Source: Blastococcus sp. TF02A-30
GTDB taxonomy: Bacteria; Actinomycetota; Actinomycetes; Mycobacteriales; Geodermatophilaceae
NCBI RefSeq assembly: GCF_003319185.1
Contig: NZ_QOHJ01000007.1
Coordinates: 124,001-188,000, forward strand
Direction of reading: 5' to 3'
DNA: 64,000 bases
A program made the position numbers and the translations under genes. Shown here one piece after another: positions 47,975 to 55,881 of this stretch. Under the pieces are notes generated by a model. That model worked only from the letters and a program-made list of their open reading frames with translations, did not search any database and had not been told where the DNA came from. The stretch's first letter is position 1. Every line of letters starts with the position of its first letter.

Positions 47975-48846
47975 ACGGCGACCTGGCGGCGGCGCTGGAG
48001 AAGGACGGGCTCGATCCCGAGGAGGTGCTCCGCGTCGTCCGGCTCGCCCTGGACGAGGACCTCGCCTTCGGCCCCGACGTGACGACGACGTCGACCGTCC
48101 CCGCCTCGGCGACCGCGACCGGCGAGGTGGTCGCCCGCTCTCCCGGCGTCCTGGCCGGGGTGCACGTGGCGGCCGCGGCGTTCGACCTCGTGGGGAGCCC
48201 GGACGTCGAGGTGCGCGTGGGCGCGGCCGACGGAGACCGCATCGGGCCGGGCGACGCCGTCCTCACCGTCAGCGGGCCGACGCGGGCGCTGCTCACCGCC
48301 GAGCGCACCGCGCTCAACCTGATCGGGCACCTGTCGGGGATCGCCACGCTCACCGGGCGGTGGGTCGACGCCGTCGCGGGCACCGGCGCCGCGATCCGCG
48401 ACACCCGCAAGACGCTGCCCGGCCTGCGGGCGCTGGAGAAGTACGCCGTCCGCTGCGGTGGGGGCGTCAACCACCGCATGGCGCTGGGCGACGCCGCCCT
48501 GGTCAAGGACAACCACGTGGCCGCGGCCGGCGGGATCACCCCGGCCGTCGAGGCGGTCCGGGCGGCGGCGCCGGGCATCCCGCTCGAGGTCGAGTGCGAC
48601 ACCCTCGACCAGGTGCGCGAGGCGATCGCGGCCGGGGTGCAGCTGGTGCTGCTGGACAACTTCTCCACCGCCGACACGCGGACCGCCGTCGCGCTGGTGC
48701 GGGGCAGCGGCGTGCGCCTCGAGGCCAGCGGCGGGCTGTCGCTGGAGCGGGCGCGCGAGGTGGCGGCAACCGGCGTGGACTACCTCGCCGTGGGGGCGCT
48801 CACGCACAGCGCACCGGTGCTCGACCTGGGCTTCGACCTGCGCTGA
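47971..48846 (+). CDS. nadC: Nicotinate-nucleotide pyrophosphorylase (carboxylating)
   Basis: The 291-residue enzyme has the phosphoribosyltransferase motifs RTALNLIGHLSGIATLT, IRDTRKTLPGLRALEKYAV and RCGGGVNHRMALGDAALVKDNHV, followed by EVECDTLDQV. It converts quinolinate and PRPP to nicotinate mononucleotide. The GTG start overlaps the nadB stop, completing a tightly coupled nadABC operon. A copy of the palindromic repeat follows. Confidence 0.96.
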   Translation: MNGDLAAALEKDGLDPEEVLRVVRLALDEDLAFGPDVTTTSTVPASATATGEVVARSPGVLAGVHVAAAAFDLVGSPDVEVRVGAADGDRIGPGDAVLTVSGPTRALLTAERTALNLIGHLSGIATLTGRWVDAVAGTGAAIRDTRKTLPGLRALEKYAVRCGGGVNHRMALGDAALVKDNHVAAAGGITPAVEAVRAAAPGIPLEVECDTLDQVREAIAAGVQLVLLDNFSTADTRTAVALVRGSGVRLEASGGLSLERAREVAATGVDYLAVGALTHSAPVLDLGFDLR

Positions 48847-48854
48847 GCTCCCTC

Positions 48855-48878
48855 CCAGCTCTCGGTGCAGAGAGCTGG
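48855..48878. repeat. Palindromic intergenic repeat, copy 3
   Basis: CCAGCTCTC and GAGAGCTGG form perfect 9-bp arms around GGTGCA. The sequence is a diverged copy of the repeat pair at 20487-20544 and again sits between convergent genes, here nadC and the luciferase-like gene. Substitutions are compensated in both arms, which argues for selection on the hairpin. Confidence 0.72.
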
Positions 48879-48904
48879 AAGGGGTGCCCGTTCCCCGGAC
48901 CGGG

Positions 48905-49951
48905 TCAGCCGCGCTGGTCGGGGTGGATCCAGCCGATGGCCGGGGCGACGTGCCGGACGACCGTCTCGAGCAGGGAGGCGTTGTACTCGACGCCCAGCAT
49001 GTTGGGCACGGTGAGCAGCAGCGTGTCGGCCTCCTGGACGGCGGTGTCCTTGGCGAGCTCCTCGGCCAGCTGGTCGGGCTCACCGGTGTAGCTCTTGCCG
49101 AACCGCGCCCGCACGCCCTCGAGGATGCCGACCTGGTCCTCGCCGTCGCGGTCGGAGCCGAAGTACTGGCGGTCCAGGTCGCTGACGATCGGCAGCACGC
49201 TGCGGCTGACCGAGACCCGCGGCTCACGGTCCCAGCCGGCCGCGGCCCAGGCCGCCCGGTAGCGGGCGATCTGCTCGGCCTGCAGCTGGTCGAAGGGCAC
49301 GCCGGTCTCCTCGCTGAGCAGCGTGGAGCTCATCAGGTTCAGGCCCTGCTGCGCGGTCCACTCCGCGGTCGCGAACGTGCCCGACCCCCACCAGATGCGC
49401 TCGGCCAGACCCGGCGACTGCGGCTGGACCGCCAGCTTGCCGGCCATCCCGCCGGTCATCCGCGGATCGGCGTCGACGACCGGCTGGCCGGAGATCGCGG
49501 CCAGGAACAGCGCCGTCTTCTGCCGGGCCAGCTCGGCGTCGCTGCTGTCCGGTCCGGGCACGTAGCCGAAGGCCTCGGAACCCCGCAGCGCCGTCTCCGG
49601 TGACCCCCGGCTCACGCCGAGCTGGAGCCGCCCGCCGCTGATCAGGTCGGCCGCCGCGGCCTCCTCCGCCATGTAGAGCGGGTTCTCGTAGCGCATGTCG
49701 ATGACACCCGTGCCCAGCTCGATGCGGCTGGTCCGCGCCGCCATCGCCGAGAGCAGCGGGAACGGCGAGGCCAGCTGCCGGGCGAAGTGGTGCACCCGCA
49801 CGTAGGCGCCGTCCAGGCCCAGTTCCTCGGCGGCGACCGCCAGCTCGATGCTCTGCACCAGCGCATCCCGTCCGGTGCGCACCAGCGACCCGGGGATGGG
49901 CTGCCAGTGCCCGAAGGACAGGAAACCGATCCGCTTCTCCACCGCACTCAC
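48905..49951 (-). CDS. Luciferase-like (LLM) flavin-dependent monooxygenase
   Basis: The product has about 348 residues of bacterial luciferase-like TIM barrel: RIGFLSFGHWQPIPG at the start, GAYVRVHHFARQLASPFPLLSAMAARTSRIELGTGVIDMRYENP (in parts: VRVHHFARQLASP, RTSRIELGTGVIDM) and GGRLQLGVSRGSPE. Members use FMN or F420. The HHFA motif is typical of LLM monooxygenases near MsnO8 (msn) type. Substrate unknown. The start is the GTG at 49951 or 49942; GAGAGG favours either. Confidence 0.85.
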   Translation of the reverse strand: MSAVEKRIGFLSFGHWQPIPGSLVRTGRDALVQSIELAVAAEELGLDGAYVRVHHFARQLASPFPLLSAMAARTSRIELGTGVIDMRYENPLYMAEEAAAADLISGGRLQLGVSRGSPETALRGSEAFGYVPGPDSSDAELARQKTALFLAAISGQPVVDADPRMTGGMAGKLAVQPQSPGLAERIWWGSGTFATAEWTAQQGLNLMSSTLLSEETGVPFDQLQAEQIARYRAAWAAAGWDREPRVSVSRSVLPIVSDLDRQYFGSDRDGEDQVGILEGVRARFGKSYTGEPDQLAEELAKDTAVQEADTLLLTVPNMLGVEYNASLLETVVRHVAPAIGWIHPDQRG

Positions 49952-50129
49952 CTCTCGTCGACGCTGGAGCGAGCAGCGCCGGCGGGGCCGCCGGTGTTCC
50001 CGGGACAGCATCCACCGGCGCCCTCCTCGGTCCGCTGGCGACATCTGCCGAGACATACGCCTCTGCTAACCCGCTGTGACGGCACGATCACGACTCTCCG
50101 TGCACCGGTTCCGTCACTTCTCGCCTCCG

Positions 50130-52091
50130 ATGCGTGACCCTGTTCCGGTGAGCCTCCCCGCCTCCGACACGCCGTGGCAGCCGGCCGGCACCCCCAGCGC
50201 CGCCGCGCGGCAGCGCATGCGGGCCATCGACACCCTGCTGGCCGACCGCGGGCAGCTGTTCCAGGCGCTGTTCCTGGCCGCCCCGATCGCCAAGGCGCTG
50301 GTCGACCTGGACGGGCACGTGCTGGTCGCGAACCCGATGATGTGCGCCCTGACCGGCCGCACCGCCGACGACCTCGCCGGCCGGCACGTCGACCTGCTCG
50401 CCCACCCCGACGACCCGCCGGTCGGCGACCTCGGCCTCGTCCCGGACCCGGCCGAGCCCGGCCTCGACCCGAACCTGCTGCTGGACGGCGAGCGCCGGAT
50501 GCGCCGCTCCGACGGCACCGAGCTCTGGGTGGTCCAGGCGCACGAGGTGGTGCGGCACAACGACGGCAGCCCGCAGTTCGTCGTCCTCTCGCTGGTCGAC
50601 GTCACCGACCGCCGCCGGGCCGAGGACGACCTGGTCCGCCGCGCGTTCACCGACCCGCTCACCGGCCTTCCCAACCGGCGCGCGCTCAGCGACCGGCTGC
50701 GGCACGCGGTCGCCCTCTCCCGGCGCCGCGGGCTGCAGGTCGGCCTGGTGCACCTCAACATCGACCGCTTCCGCGCGGTCAACGACGCCCTCGGCCACGA
50801 GGCGGGTGACCAGCTGCTCAGCCAGGTCGCCGACCGGCTGCGCTGGAGCACCCGGGTCGAGGACACCGCGGTGCGCCTCGGTGCCGACGAGTTCCTCGTC
50901 GTGGCCGAGGACGTCGAGGACCTCGACGGGCTGCGCGCCCTGGCCGAGCGGCTGCTCAGCGTGCTCGACGAGCCGTTCGTCGTCGAGGACCGCGAGATCA
51001 CGCTGTCGGCCAGCGTCGGGCTCACCCTCGGCTCCGACCTGACCCCCGACGACCTGCTCCGCCAGGCGCAGAGCGCGCTGACCAAGGCCAAGGCCGACGG
51101 CAGCCGCGCCCGGGTCGAGGTGCACGAGGGCGCGCTCAGCGACAGCGAGGTCGACGCGCTGCAGCTGGAGACCGACCTGCGGCACGCGCTCGACAACGAC
51201 GAGCTGCGGCTCTTCTACCAGCCGATCGTGCACCTGGCCGACGAGACGCTGCTCGGCTACGAGGCGCTGATCCGCTGGCAGCACCCCACCCGCGGGCTGC
51301 TCCCGCCGGGGGCTTTCCTGGAGGCGGCGGAGAACAACCGCCTCACCTCGAAGCTCGGCGCGTGGGTGCTGCGGCGGGCCTGCCTGGACGCCGCCACCTG
51401 GCCCGACGACCTGCGGGTGCACGTCAACATCTCCGCCCGGCACCTCGCCGAGGAGGGCTTCAGCGAGCTGGTCGCCGCCGCCCTGGAGGAGTCCGGGCTG
51501 CCGGCGCAGCGGCTGGAGCTGGAGATCACCGAGTCGACAGCGCTGTTCGCCGCCGAGGCCACGCTGCACTCCGTCGCCGTCGTCACCGACCAGGGCGTCA
51601 CCCTGGCCCTCGACGACTTCGGCACCGGGTACTCCGCGATCACCGCGCTGCACCGGCTGCCGATCCACACCGTGAAGATCGACCGGTCCTTCGTCGCCGA
51701 CGTCGTCACCGAGCCGGCCACCGCCGCGCTGGTGCAGGGCCTCCTGCAGCTGGGCCGCGGCATGGGCCTGCAGGTGATCGCCGAGGGCATCGAGGACCTC
51801 GACCAGGCCGACTGGCTGCTGCGGCACGGCTGCGCGATGGCGCAGGGCTACGCCTTCGGCCGGCCCGCGCCGCTGCCGAGCCCGGCGGAGGTGCTGATCG
51901 GCGAGGTCACCGACATGCCGGCCGAGGAGGTCGCCGGCCCGCTGCTGCCCGCGACCCTCGAGACGCCGGTCGTGCCGCAGCCGCGGCCCATGCCGGAGAT
52001 GCCGCCGCGGCGCCCGGTCGTCCTGGCGATGGACGACACCGGCGCGCTGTTCGACTACTTCGGCGACGAGCCGGAGGACGAGCGCCGCTAG
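50130..52091 (+). CDS. PAS-GGDEF-EAL cyclic di-GMP protein
   Basis: The product has about 653 residues: PAS (about 25-160), GGDEF (about 170-325) and EAL (about 345-590) with a Pro-rich tail. The GGDEF signature is G251-A-D-E-F, one change from consensus. The EAL part keeps E378-A-L (YEALIRW), NIS, ITES, DDFGTGYS and KIDRSF, so phosphodiesterase activity toward cyclic di-GMP is likely. There is no membrane segment. The start is uncertain: GTG 50076, ATG 50130 and GTG 50148 are in frame, and codon use improves only after about 50140. Confidence 0.88.
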   Translation: MRDPVPVSLPASDTPWQPAGTPSAAARQRMRAIDTLLADRGQLFQALFLAAPIAKALVDLDGHVLVANPMMCALTGRTADDLAGRHVDLLAHPDDPPVGDLGLVPDPAEPGLDPNLLLDGERRMRRSDGTELWVVQAHEVVRHNDGSPQFVVLSLVDVTDRRRAEDDLVRRAFTDPLTGLPNRRALSDRLRHAVALSRRRGLQVGLVHLNIDRFRAVNDALGHEAGDQLLSQVADRLRWSTRVEDTAVRLGADEFLVVAEDVEDLDGLRALAERLLSVLDEPFVVEDREITLSASVGLTLGSDLTPDDLLRQAQSALTKAKADGSRARVEVHEGALSDSEVDALQLETDLRHALDNDELRLFYQPIVHLADETLLGYEALIRWQHPTRGLLPPGAFLEAAENNRLTSKLGAWVLRRACLDAATWPDDLRVHVNISARHLAEEGFSELVAAALEESGLPAQRLELEITESTALFAAEATLHSVAVVTDQGVTLALDDFGTGYSAITALHRLPIHTVKIDRSFVADVVTEPATAALVQGLLQLGRGMGLQVIAEGIEDLDQADWLLRHGCAMAQGYAFGRPAPLPSPAEVLIGEVTDMPAEEVAGPLLPATLETPVVPQPRPMPEMPPRRPVVLAMDDTGALFDYFGDEPEDERR

Positions 52092-52894
52092 GGGCGGGGC
52101 AGGGCGAGCGGGACCGGGCGCTTCGGGGCCCGGCCGTCACCCGAGGAGCGCCCGCGCAGCCGGCGCGCGACCCACGGCGCGACGAAACCGCGCACCCAGG
52201 CGGCCTCCTCGGCGACAGCGGCACGGAGCGCCCGCGGCGGGGCCGGGGGCAGCGGGGTGCGCCAGCCGTCGTCCTCGGCCGGCAGGCCCAGCGCGGTCGC
52301 CGCGGCCAGCGCCATGCGGCGGTGCCCCTCGTCGGTCATGTGGATCCGGTCGGTGTCCCAGAGCCGGAAGTCCTGCACCCAGCCCGCGCCCCACTGGTCG
52401 AGGACGGCGGCACCGGTGCGGTTGGCGATCGACCAGATGTTGGCGTTGAAGACGGCGATCTTGCCGCGGACCCGGCGCAGGATCGGGGTGTTGCGGGTGT
52501 CCACGCTGGTGGCCAGCAGCACGTCGGCGCCGGCGTCGCGGAAGCGGACGACGGCGGCCTCCAGCCCCGCGGCCAGCTCGTCGGGATCCGCGCCCGGGCG
52601 CATCAGGTCGTTGCCGCCGGCGACCAGGCTGACCAGGTCCGGCTGCGCGTCGAGGGCCACCTGCACCTGCTCGTCCACGACCTGGCGCAGCAGCCGGCCG
52701 CGGATGGCCAGGTTCGCGTACTCCACCTCGCCGGGGCTGACCGCGGCCAGGTGCTCGGCCAGCCGGTCGGCCCAGCCGCGGAACTCGCCGGGGCGCGCCG
52801 GGTCGGGATCGCTGAGCCCCTCGGTGAAGGAGTCGCCGAGGGCGATGTAGCGGCGCCACGGGGCCGCGGAGGCGGTGAACTGCACGGCGTCCAT
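52088..52894 (-). CDS. SGNH/GDSL-family hydrolase
   Basis: The 268-residue protein has the SGNH blocks: YIALGDSFTEG with nucleophile Ser22, GNLAIRG-type block II (YANLAIRGR), GGNDL block III and the DRIHMTDEGHRRM block V with Asp and His. It probably hydrolyses esters in lipids or sugars; no signal peptide is seen, so it appears cytoplasmic. The start at 52894 removes a basic low-complexity extension. Its stop shares CTAG with the stop of the convergent EAL gene. Confidence 0.87.
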   Translation of the reverse strand: MDAVQFTASAAPWRRYIALGDSFTEGLSDPDPARPGEFRGWADRLAEHLAAVSPGEVEYANLAIRGRLLRQVVDEQVQVALDAQPDLVSLVAGGNDLMRPGADPDELAAGLEAAVVRFRDAGADVLLATSVDTRNTPILRRVRGKIAVFNANIWSIANRTGAAVLDQWGAGWVQDFRLWDTDRIHMTDEGHRRMALAAATALGLPAEDDGWRTPLPPAPPRALRAAVAEEAAWVRGFVAPWVARRLRGRSSGDGRAPKRPVPLALPRP

Positions 52895-53022
52895 GTGACC
52901 ACGGCGCTCCGGCGCACCGCCCGGCTGCCGCCGTGTGCCGTCGGGCACAGCCGCCGGTGAACTCCGCGTTGCGGTCGCGTTGCCCACCTGCGCGGACGCG
53001 GGGCCGGCTCCATGATCACCGC

Positions 53023-53808
53023 ATGCGCATCGACGTGGCCGCCACGCTCACCCTCTCCTCGCCCGCGCCGTCGACCGCGCTGCTGCAGGTGGCGGTGGCC
53101 GCGCCGGTCACCGAGCAGCTCACCGTGCTGTCCGGCGGGCAGGTCGTCGAGCCGGTGCAGTTCGAGGTGGACGGCGCCCGGGTCCACCGGCTGGAGCTGC
53201 ACGAGGGCGGCACGACGATCACCTACTCCGCGACGGCGGAGAGCGACGGCGCCGCGCGGGCGGTCACCCCGGCGGACTGGGCGACGGCGCTGCGGCCGAG
53301 CCGCTACTGCCCCTCGGACCAGCTGGAGGGGTTCGCCTCCGCGGAGTTCGACCGCACGCTGCCCCGGGCGGAGCTGGTGCCCGCGGTCGCCGCGTGGGTG
53401 CACCGGCGGCTGACCTACACCTCCGGGTCGAGCCGCCCGGTGGACACCGCCGTCGACACCCTGCTCATGGGGCAGGGCGTGTGCCGCGACTACGCGCACC
53501 TGACCGTCACCCTGCTGCGGGCGCTGGAGATCCCGGCCCGGCTGGTCGCGGTCTACGCGCCCGGTCTGCACCCGATGGACTTCCACGCCGTGGTCGAGGC
53601 CGATGTCGACGGCGTCTGGTGCGTGGTCGACGCGACCCGGCTGGCGCCGACCCGGTCCCTGGTGCGGATCTGCTCGGGCCGCGACGCCGCCGACACCGCC
53701 TTCCTCACCACCCTCGGCGGGGTGGCCGTCTTCGAGGGCATGACGGTGACCGCCGTCGCCGCGGGGGACCTGCCCGCCCCCGACGACGCACCGTTCCCGC
53801 TGCCGTAG
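53023..53808 (+). CDS. Transglutaminase-like domain protein
   Basis: The 261-residue protein has an N-terminal beta domain (1-95) and a transglutaminase-like core with Cys154 (GQGVCRDYAHL), His188 (DFHAVVEA) and Asp203 (VVDATR), the catalytic triad. Actinobacterial relatives are cysteine-protease-like and often sit with circularly permuted ATP-grasp genes, but none is here. It is presumably a cytoplasmic peptidase or amidase. It is divergent from the SGNH gene. Confidence 0.87.
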   Translation: MRIDVAATLTLSSPAPSTALLQVAVAAPVTEQLTVLSGGQVVEPVQFEVDGARVHRLELHEGGTTITYSATAESDGAARAVTPADWATALRPSRYCPSDQLEGFASAEFDRTLPRAELVPAVAAWVHRRLTYTSGSSRPVDTAVDTLLMGQGVCRDYAHLTVTLLRALEIPARLVAVYAPGLHPMDFHAVVEADVDGVWCVVDATRLAPTRSLVRICSGRDAADTAFLTTLGGVAVFEGMTVTAVAAGDLPAPDDAPFPLP

Positions 53809-53818
53809 GCGGCCGGTC

Positions 53819-53850
53819 GACAGGTCGACGTGTCGACTCCTCGACCTGTC
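53819..53850. terminator. Hairpin terminator between convergent genes
   Basis: GACAGGTCGA and TCGACCTGTC form a perfect 10-bp stem with a 12-nt loop. It overlaps the stop codon of the minus-strand reductase and follows the transglutaminase stop by 10 bp. Confidence 0.65.
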
Positions 53851-55285
53851 AGCTCGTCGACGAGTCGCGCCAGGTCTCCAGCAGGCGCAGCCAGATCTCG
53901 CTGACCGTCGGGTAGGCGGGCACCGCGTGCCAGAGCCGGGCGATCGGGACCTCGCCGACGACGGCGATCGTCGCCGACTGCAGCAGCTCGGCGACCGCGG
54001 GACCGACGAAGGTCACCCCGAGCAGCACCTCCCGCTCGGTTTCGACGACGGCGAGCGCACTGCCGGTGTAGCCGTCGGCGAAGACCTTGGCGCCGCTGAC
54101 CGAGCCGAGGTCGTACTCCACGACCCGGTGGGCCAGCCCGCGCTCGGCCGCCTGCGCCGCGGTGAGCCCGACGGCGGCGACCTGCGGGCTGGTGAACACG
54201 ACCGACGGCACCGCCCGGTCGTCGGCGGTGGCCACGAACGGCGACCAGTCGTCGAGGCCGACCTGCTCGCCGCGCGCCCGCGCGACGATCGCCGCGCCCG
54301 CCTGCCGTGCCTGGTACTTGCCCATGTGGGTTAGCAGCGCCCGGCCGTTGGCGTCGCCGACGCCGTAGAGCCAGTCGCTGCCGCGCACCCGCAGCGAGTC
54401 GTCGACGTCGAGGTACTCCCCCGGCCCCAGGCCGACCGTCTCCAGGCCGATGTCGGCGGTCCGCGCGGCGCGGCCGGTCGCGACGAGCACCTCGTCGCCG
54501 CGGAGCTCCCCGGCCGACGTCGTGAGCACCACGTCGGTGCCGTCGCGGCGGGCAGCGGTGACCTCGCAGCCCAGCCGGACGTCGACGCCGGACGCGCGCA
54601 GCGCCGCAGCCACCGCGTCGCTGGCCACGGGCTCCATGGTGTCGAGCAGCCGGTCCCCGTGCTGGACCAGGGTGACCTGCGAGCCGAGCGCCTGCCAGGC
54701 CGTCGCCATCTCGCAGCCGACGTAGCCGCCACCGAGGACGACGAGCCGGCCGGGCGCCTCCTTGGCGCTGGTCGCCTCGCGCGGCGTCCACGGGTCGACG
54801 TCGGCCAGCCCGTCGACCGGTGGCAGCTTCGCGACCGACCCGGTGCACACGGCCACCGCGTGCCGGGCGGTCAGCCGGGTCTCCGTGCCGTCCTCCGCGG
54901 TGACCACGACGACCTTCTCGCCGGCCAGCCGCGCCGTGCCGCGCAGCAGGTCGATGCCGGCACCGTGCACCCACTCCGCCTGGCCGGAGTCGTCCCAGTG
55001 CGCGGTGAAGGAGTCGCGGCGGGCGAGGGTGGCGGTGACGTCCTGCTGCCCGGTCACCGCCTGCCGCGCGCCGTCGACGGCGCGCGCCTCGGCGAGCACC
55101 TCGGTGCCGCGCAGCAGCGTCTTGCTGGGCATGCAGGCCCAGTACGAGCACTCGCCGCCGACCAGCTCGTTCTCGACGAGGACCGCCGAGAGGCCGCCCC
55201 GGACGACGATGTCGGCGACGTTCTCGCCGGTGGAGCCGGCCCCGAGGACGACGACGTCGTAGGTCTTCCCGTCTGCGCTGCTCAC
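53849..55285 (-). CDS. FAD-dependent pyridine nucleotide-disulfide oxidoreductase
   Basis: The 478-residue class I flavoprotein has the FAD motif VVVLGAGSTGENVAD near 10-24, the redox site C-S-Y-W-A-C in GGECSYWACMPSK, the NAD(P) motif VVLGGGYVGCEMA, the second FAD motif GVGDANGRALLTHMG and the dimer-interface His in HAVPAYPTVSE. The changed residues between the redox cysteines (SYWA instead of VNVG-type) define a dihydrolipoamide/mercuric reductase-like branch of unknown disulfide substrate. The GTG start is 35 bp from the divergent flavin reductase gene. Confidence 0.88.
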   Translation of the reverse strand: MSSADGKTYDVVVLGAGSTGENVADIVVRGGLSAVLVENELVGGECSYWACMPSKTLLRGTEVLAEARAVDGARQAVTGQQDVTATLARRDSFTAHWDDSGQAEWVHGAGIDLLRGTARLAGEKVVVVTAEDGTETRLTARHAVAVCTGSVAKLPPVDGLADVDPWTPREATSAKEAPGRLVVLGGGYVGCEMATAWQALGSQVTLVQHGDRLLDTMEPVASDAVAAALRASGVDVRLGCEVTAARRDGTDVVLTTSAGELRGDEVLVATGRAARTADIGLETVGLGPGEYLDVDDSLRVRGSDWLYGVGDANGRALLTHMGKYQARQAGAAIVARARGEQVGLDDWSPFVATADDRAVPSVVFTSPQVAAVGLTAAQAAERGLAHRVVEYDLGSVSGAKVFADGYTGSALAVVETEREVLLGVTFVGPAVAELLQSATIAVVGEVPIARLWHAVPAYPTVSEIWLRLLETWRDSSTS

Positions 55286-55320
55286 CAGGCCATCCTGCTG
55301 GGTGTGGTCGACTTGTCGCC

Positions 55321-55830
55321 ATGCCGGTCGACCGCGCGGAGTTCGCCGCCGCCCTGGGCCAGTACGCGGCCGGGGTGTGCCTGCTGACCGTCAAGGACGA
55401 CATCGACGACGTCGGCACGACGGTCAGCTCGGTCATGAGCGTCTCGGTCGACCCCCCGCTCGTCGCCGTCGGGCTGAGCGCCGGCGGCTACCCGGCCGAG
55501 GTGCTGGAGACCGTCGGCACGTGCGGGCTGACCGTGCTCGCCGCCCAGCACGCGATCGTGGCCTCCCGGTTCGCCTCGGCCGGCCGGCCCAGCGCCCGGC
55601 ACCTGCTCGAGACCGTGCCGTGGTCGCGGGCGCCGGGCAGCGGGGCGATCGTGCTGGGCGAGGGCCTCGCGGCGCTGGACTGCCGCCTCGAGCGGCTGGT
55701 GGAGGCCGGCGACCACGTGCTGGCCCTGCTGGCCGTCGAGGACGTGCTGGCGGTGGCCCCGGCGGGGCTCCCCCTGCTGCGGCTGCGCGGCCGGTTCGTC
55801 GACGAGACCGGGCGCCCCGCCGGCCGCTGA
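55321..55830 (+). CDS. Flavin reductase-like domain protein
   Basis: The 169-residue protein has the flavin reductase split-barrel motif: FAAALGQYAAGVCLLTVKDD, then TVSSVMSVSVDPPLVAVGLSAGGYPAEVLE and LDCRLERLVEAGDHVLALLAVEDV. It probably reduces FMN or FAD with NAD(P)H to feed monooxygenases such as luciferase-like enzymes. It is divergent from the disulfide reductase and 51 bp upstream of fbiC. Confidence 0.85.
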   Translation: MPVDRAEFAAALGQYAAGVCLLTVKDDIDDVGTTVSSVMSVSVDPPLVAVGLSAGGYPAEVLETVGTCGLTVLAAQHAIVASRFASAGRPSARHLLETVPWSRAPGSGAIVLGEGLAALDCRLERLVEAGDHVLALLAVEDVLAVAPAGLPLLRLRGRFVDETGRPAGR

Positions 55831-55881
55831 CCGGAGCCGGGAACACGATCGTCATCCCGCGGGGATAGCGTCGGTGCCGCC

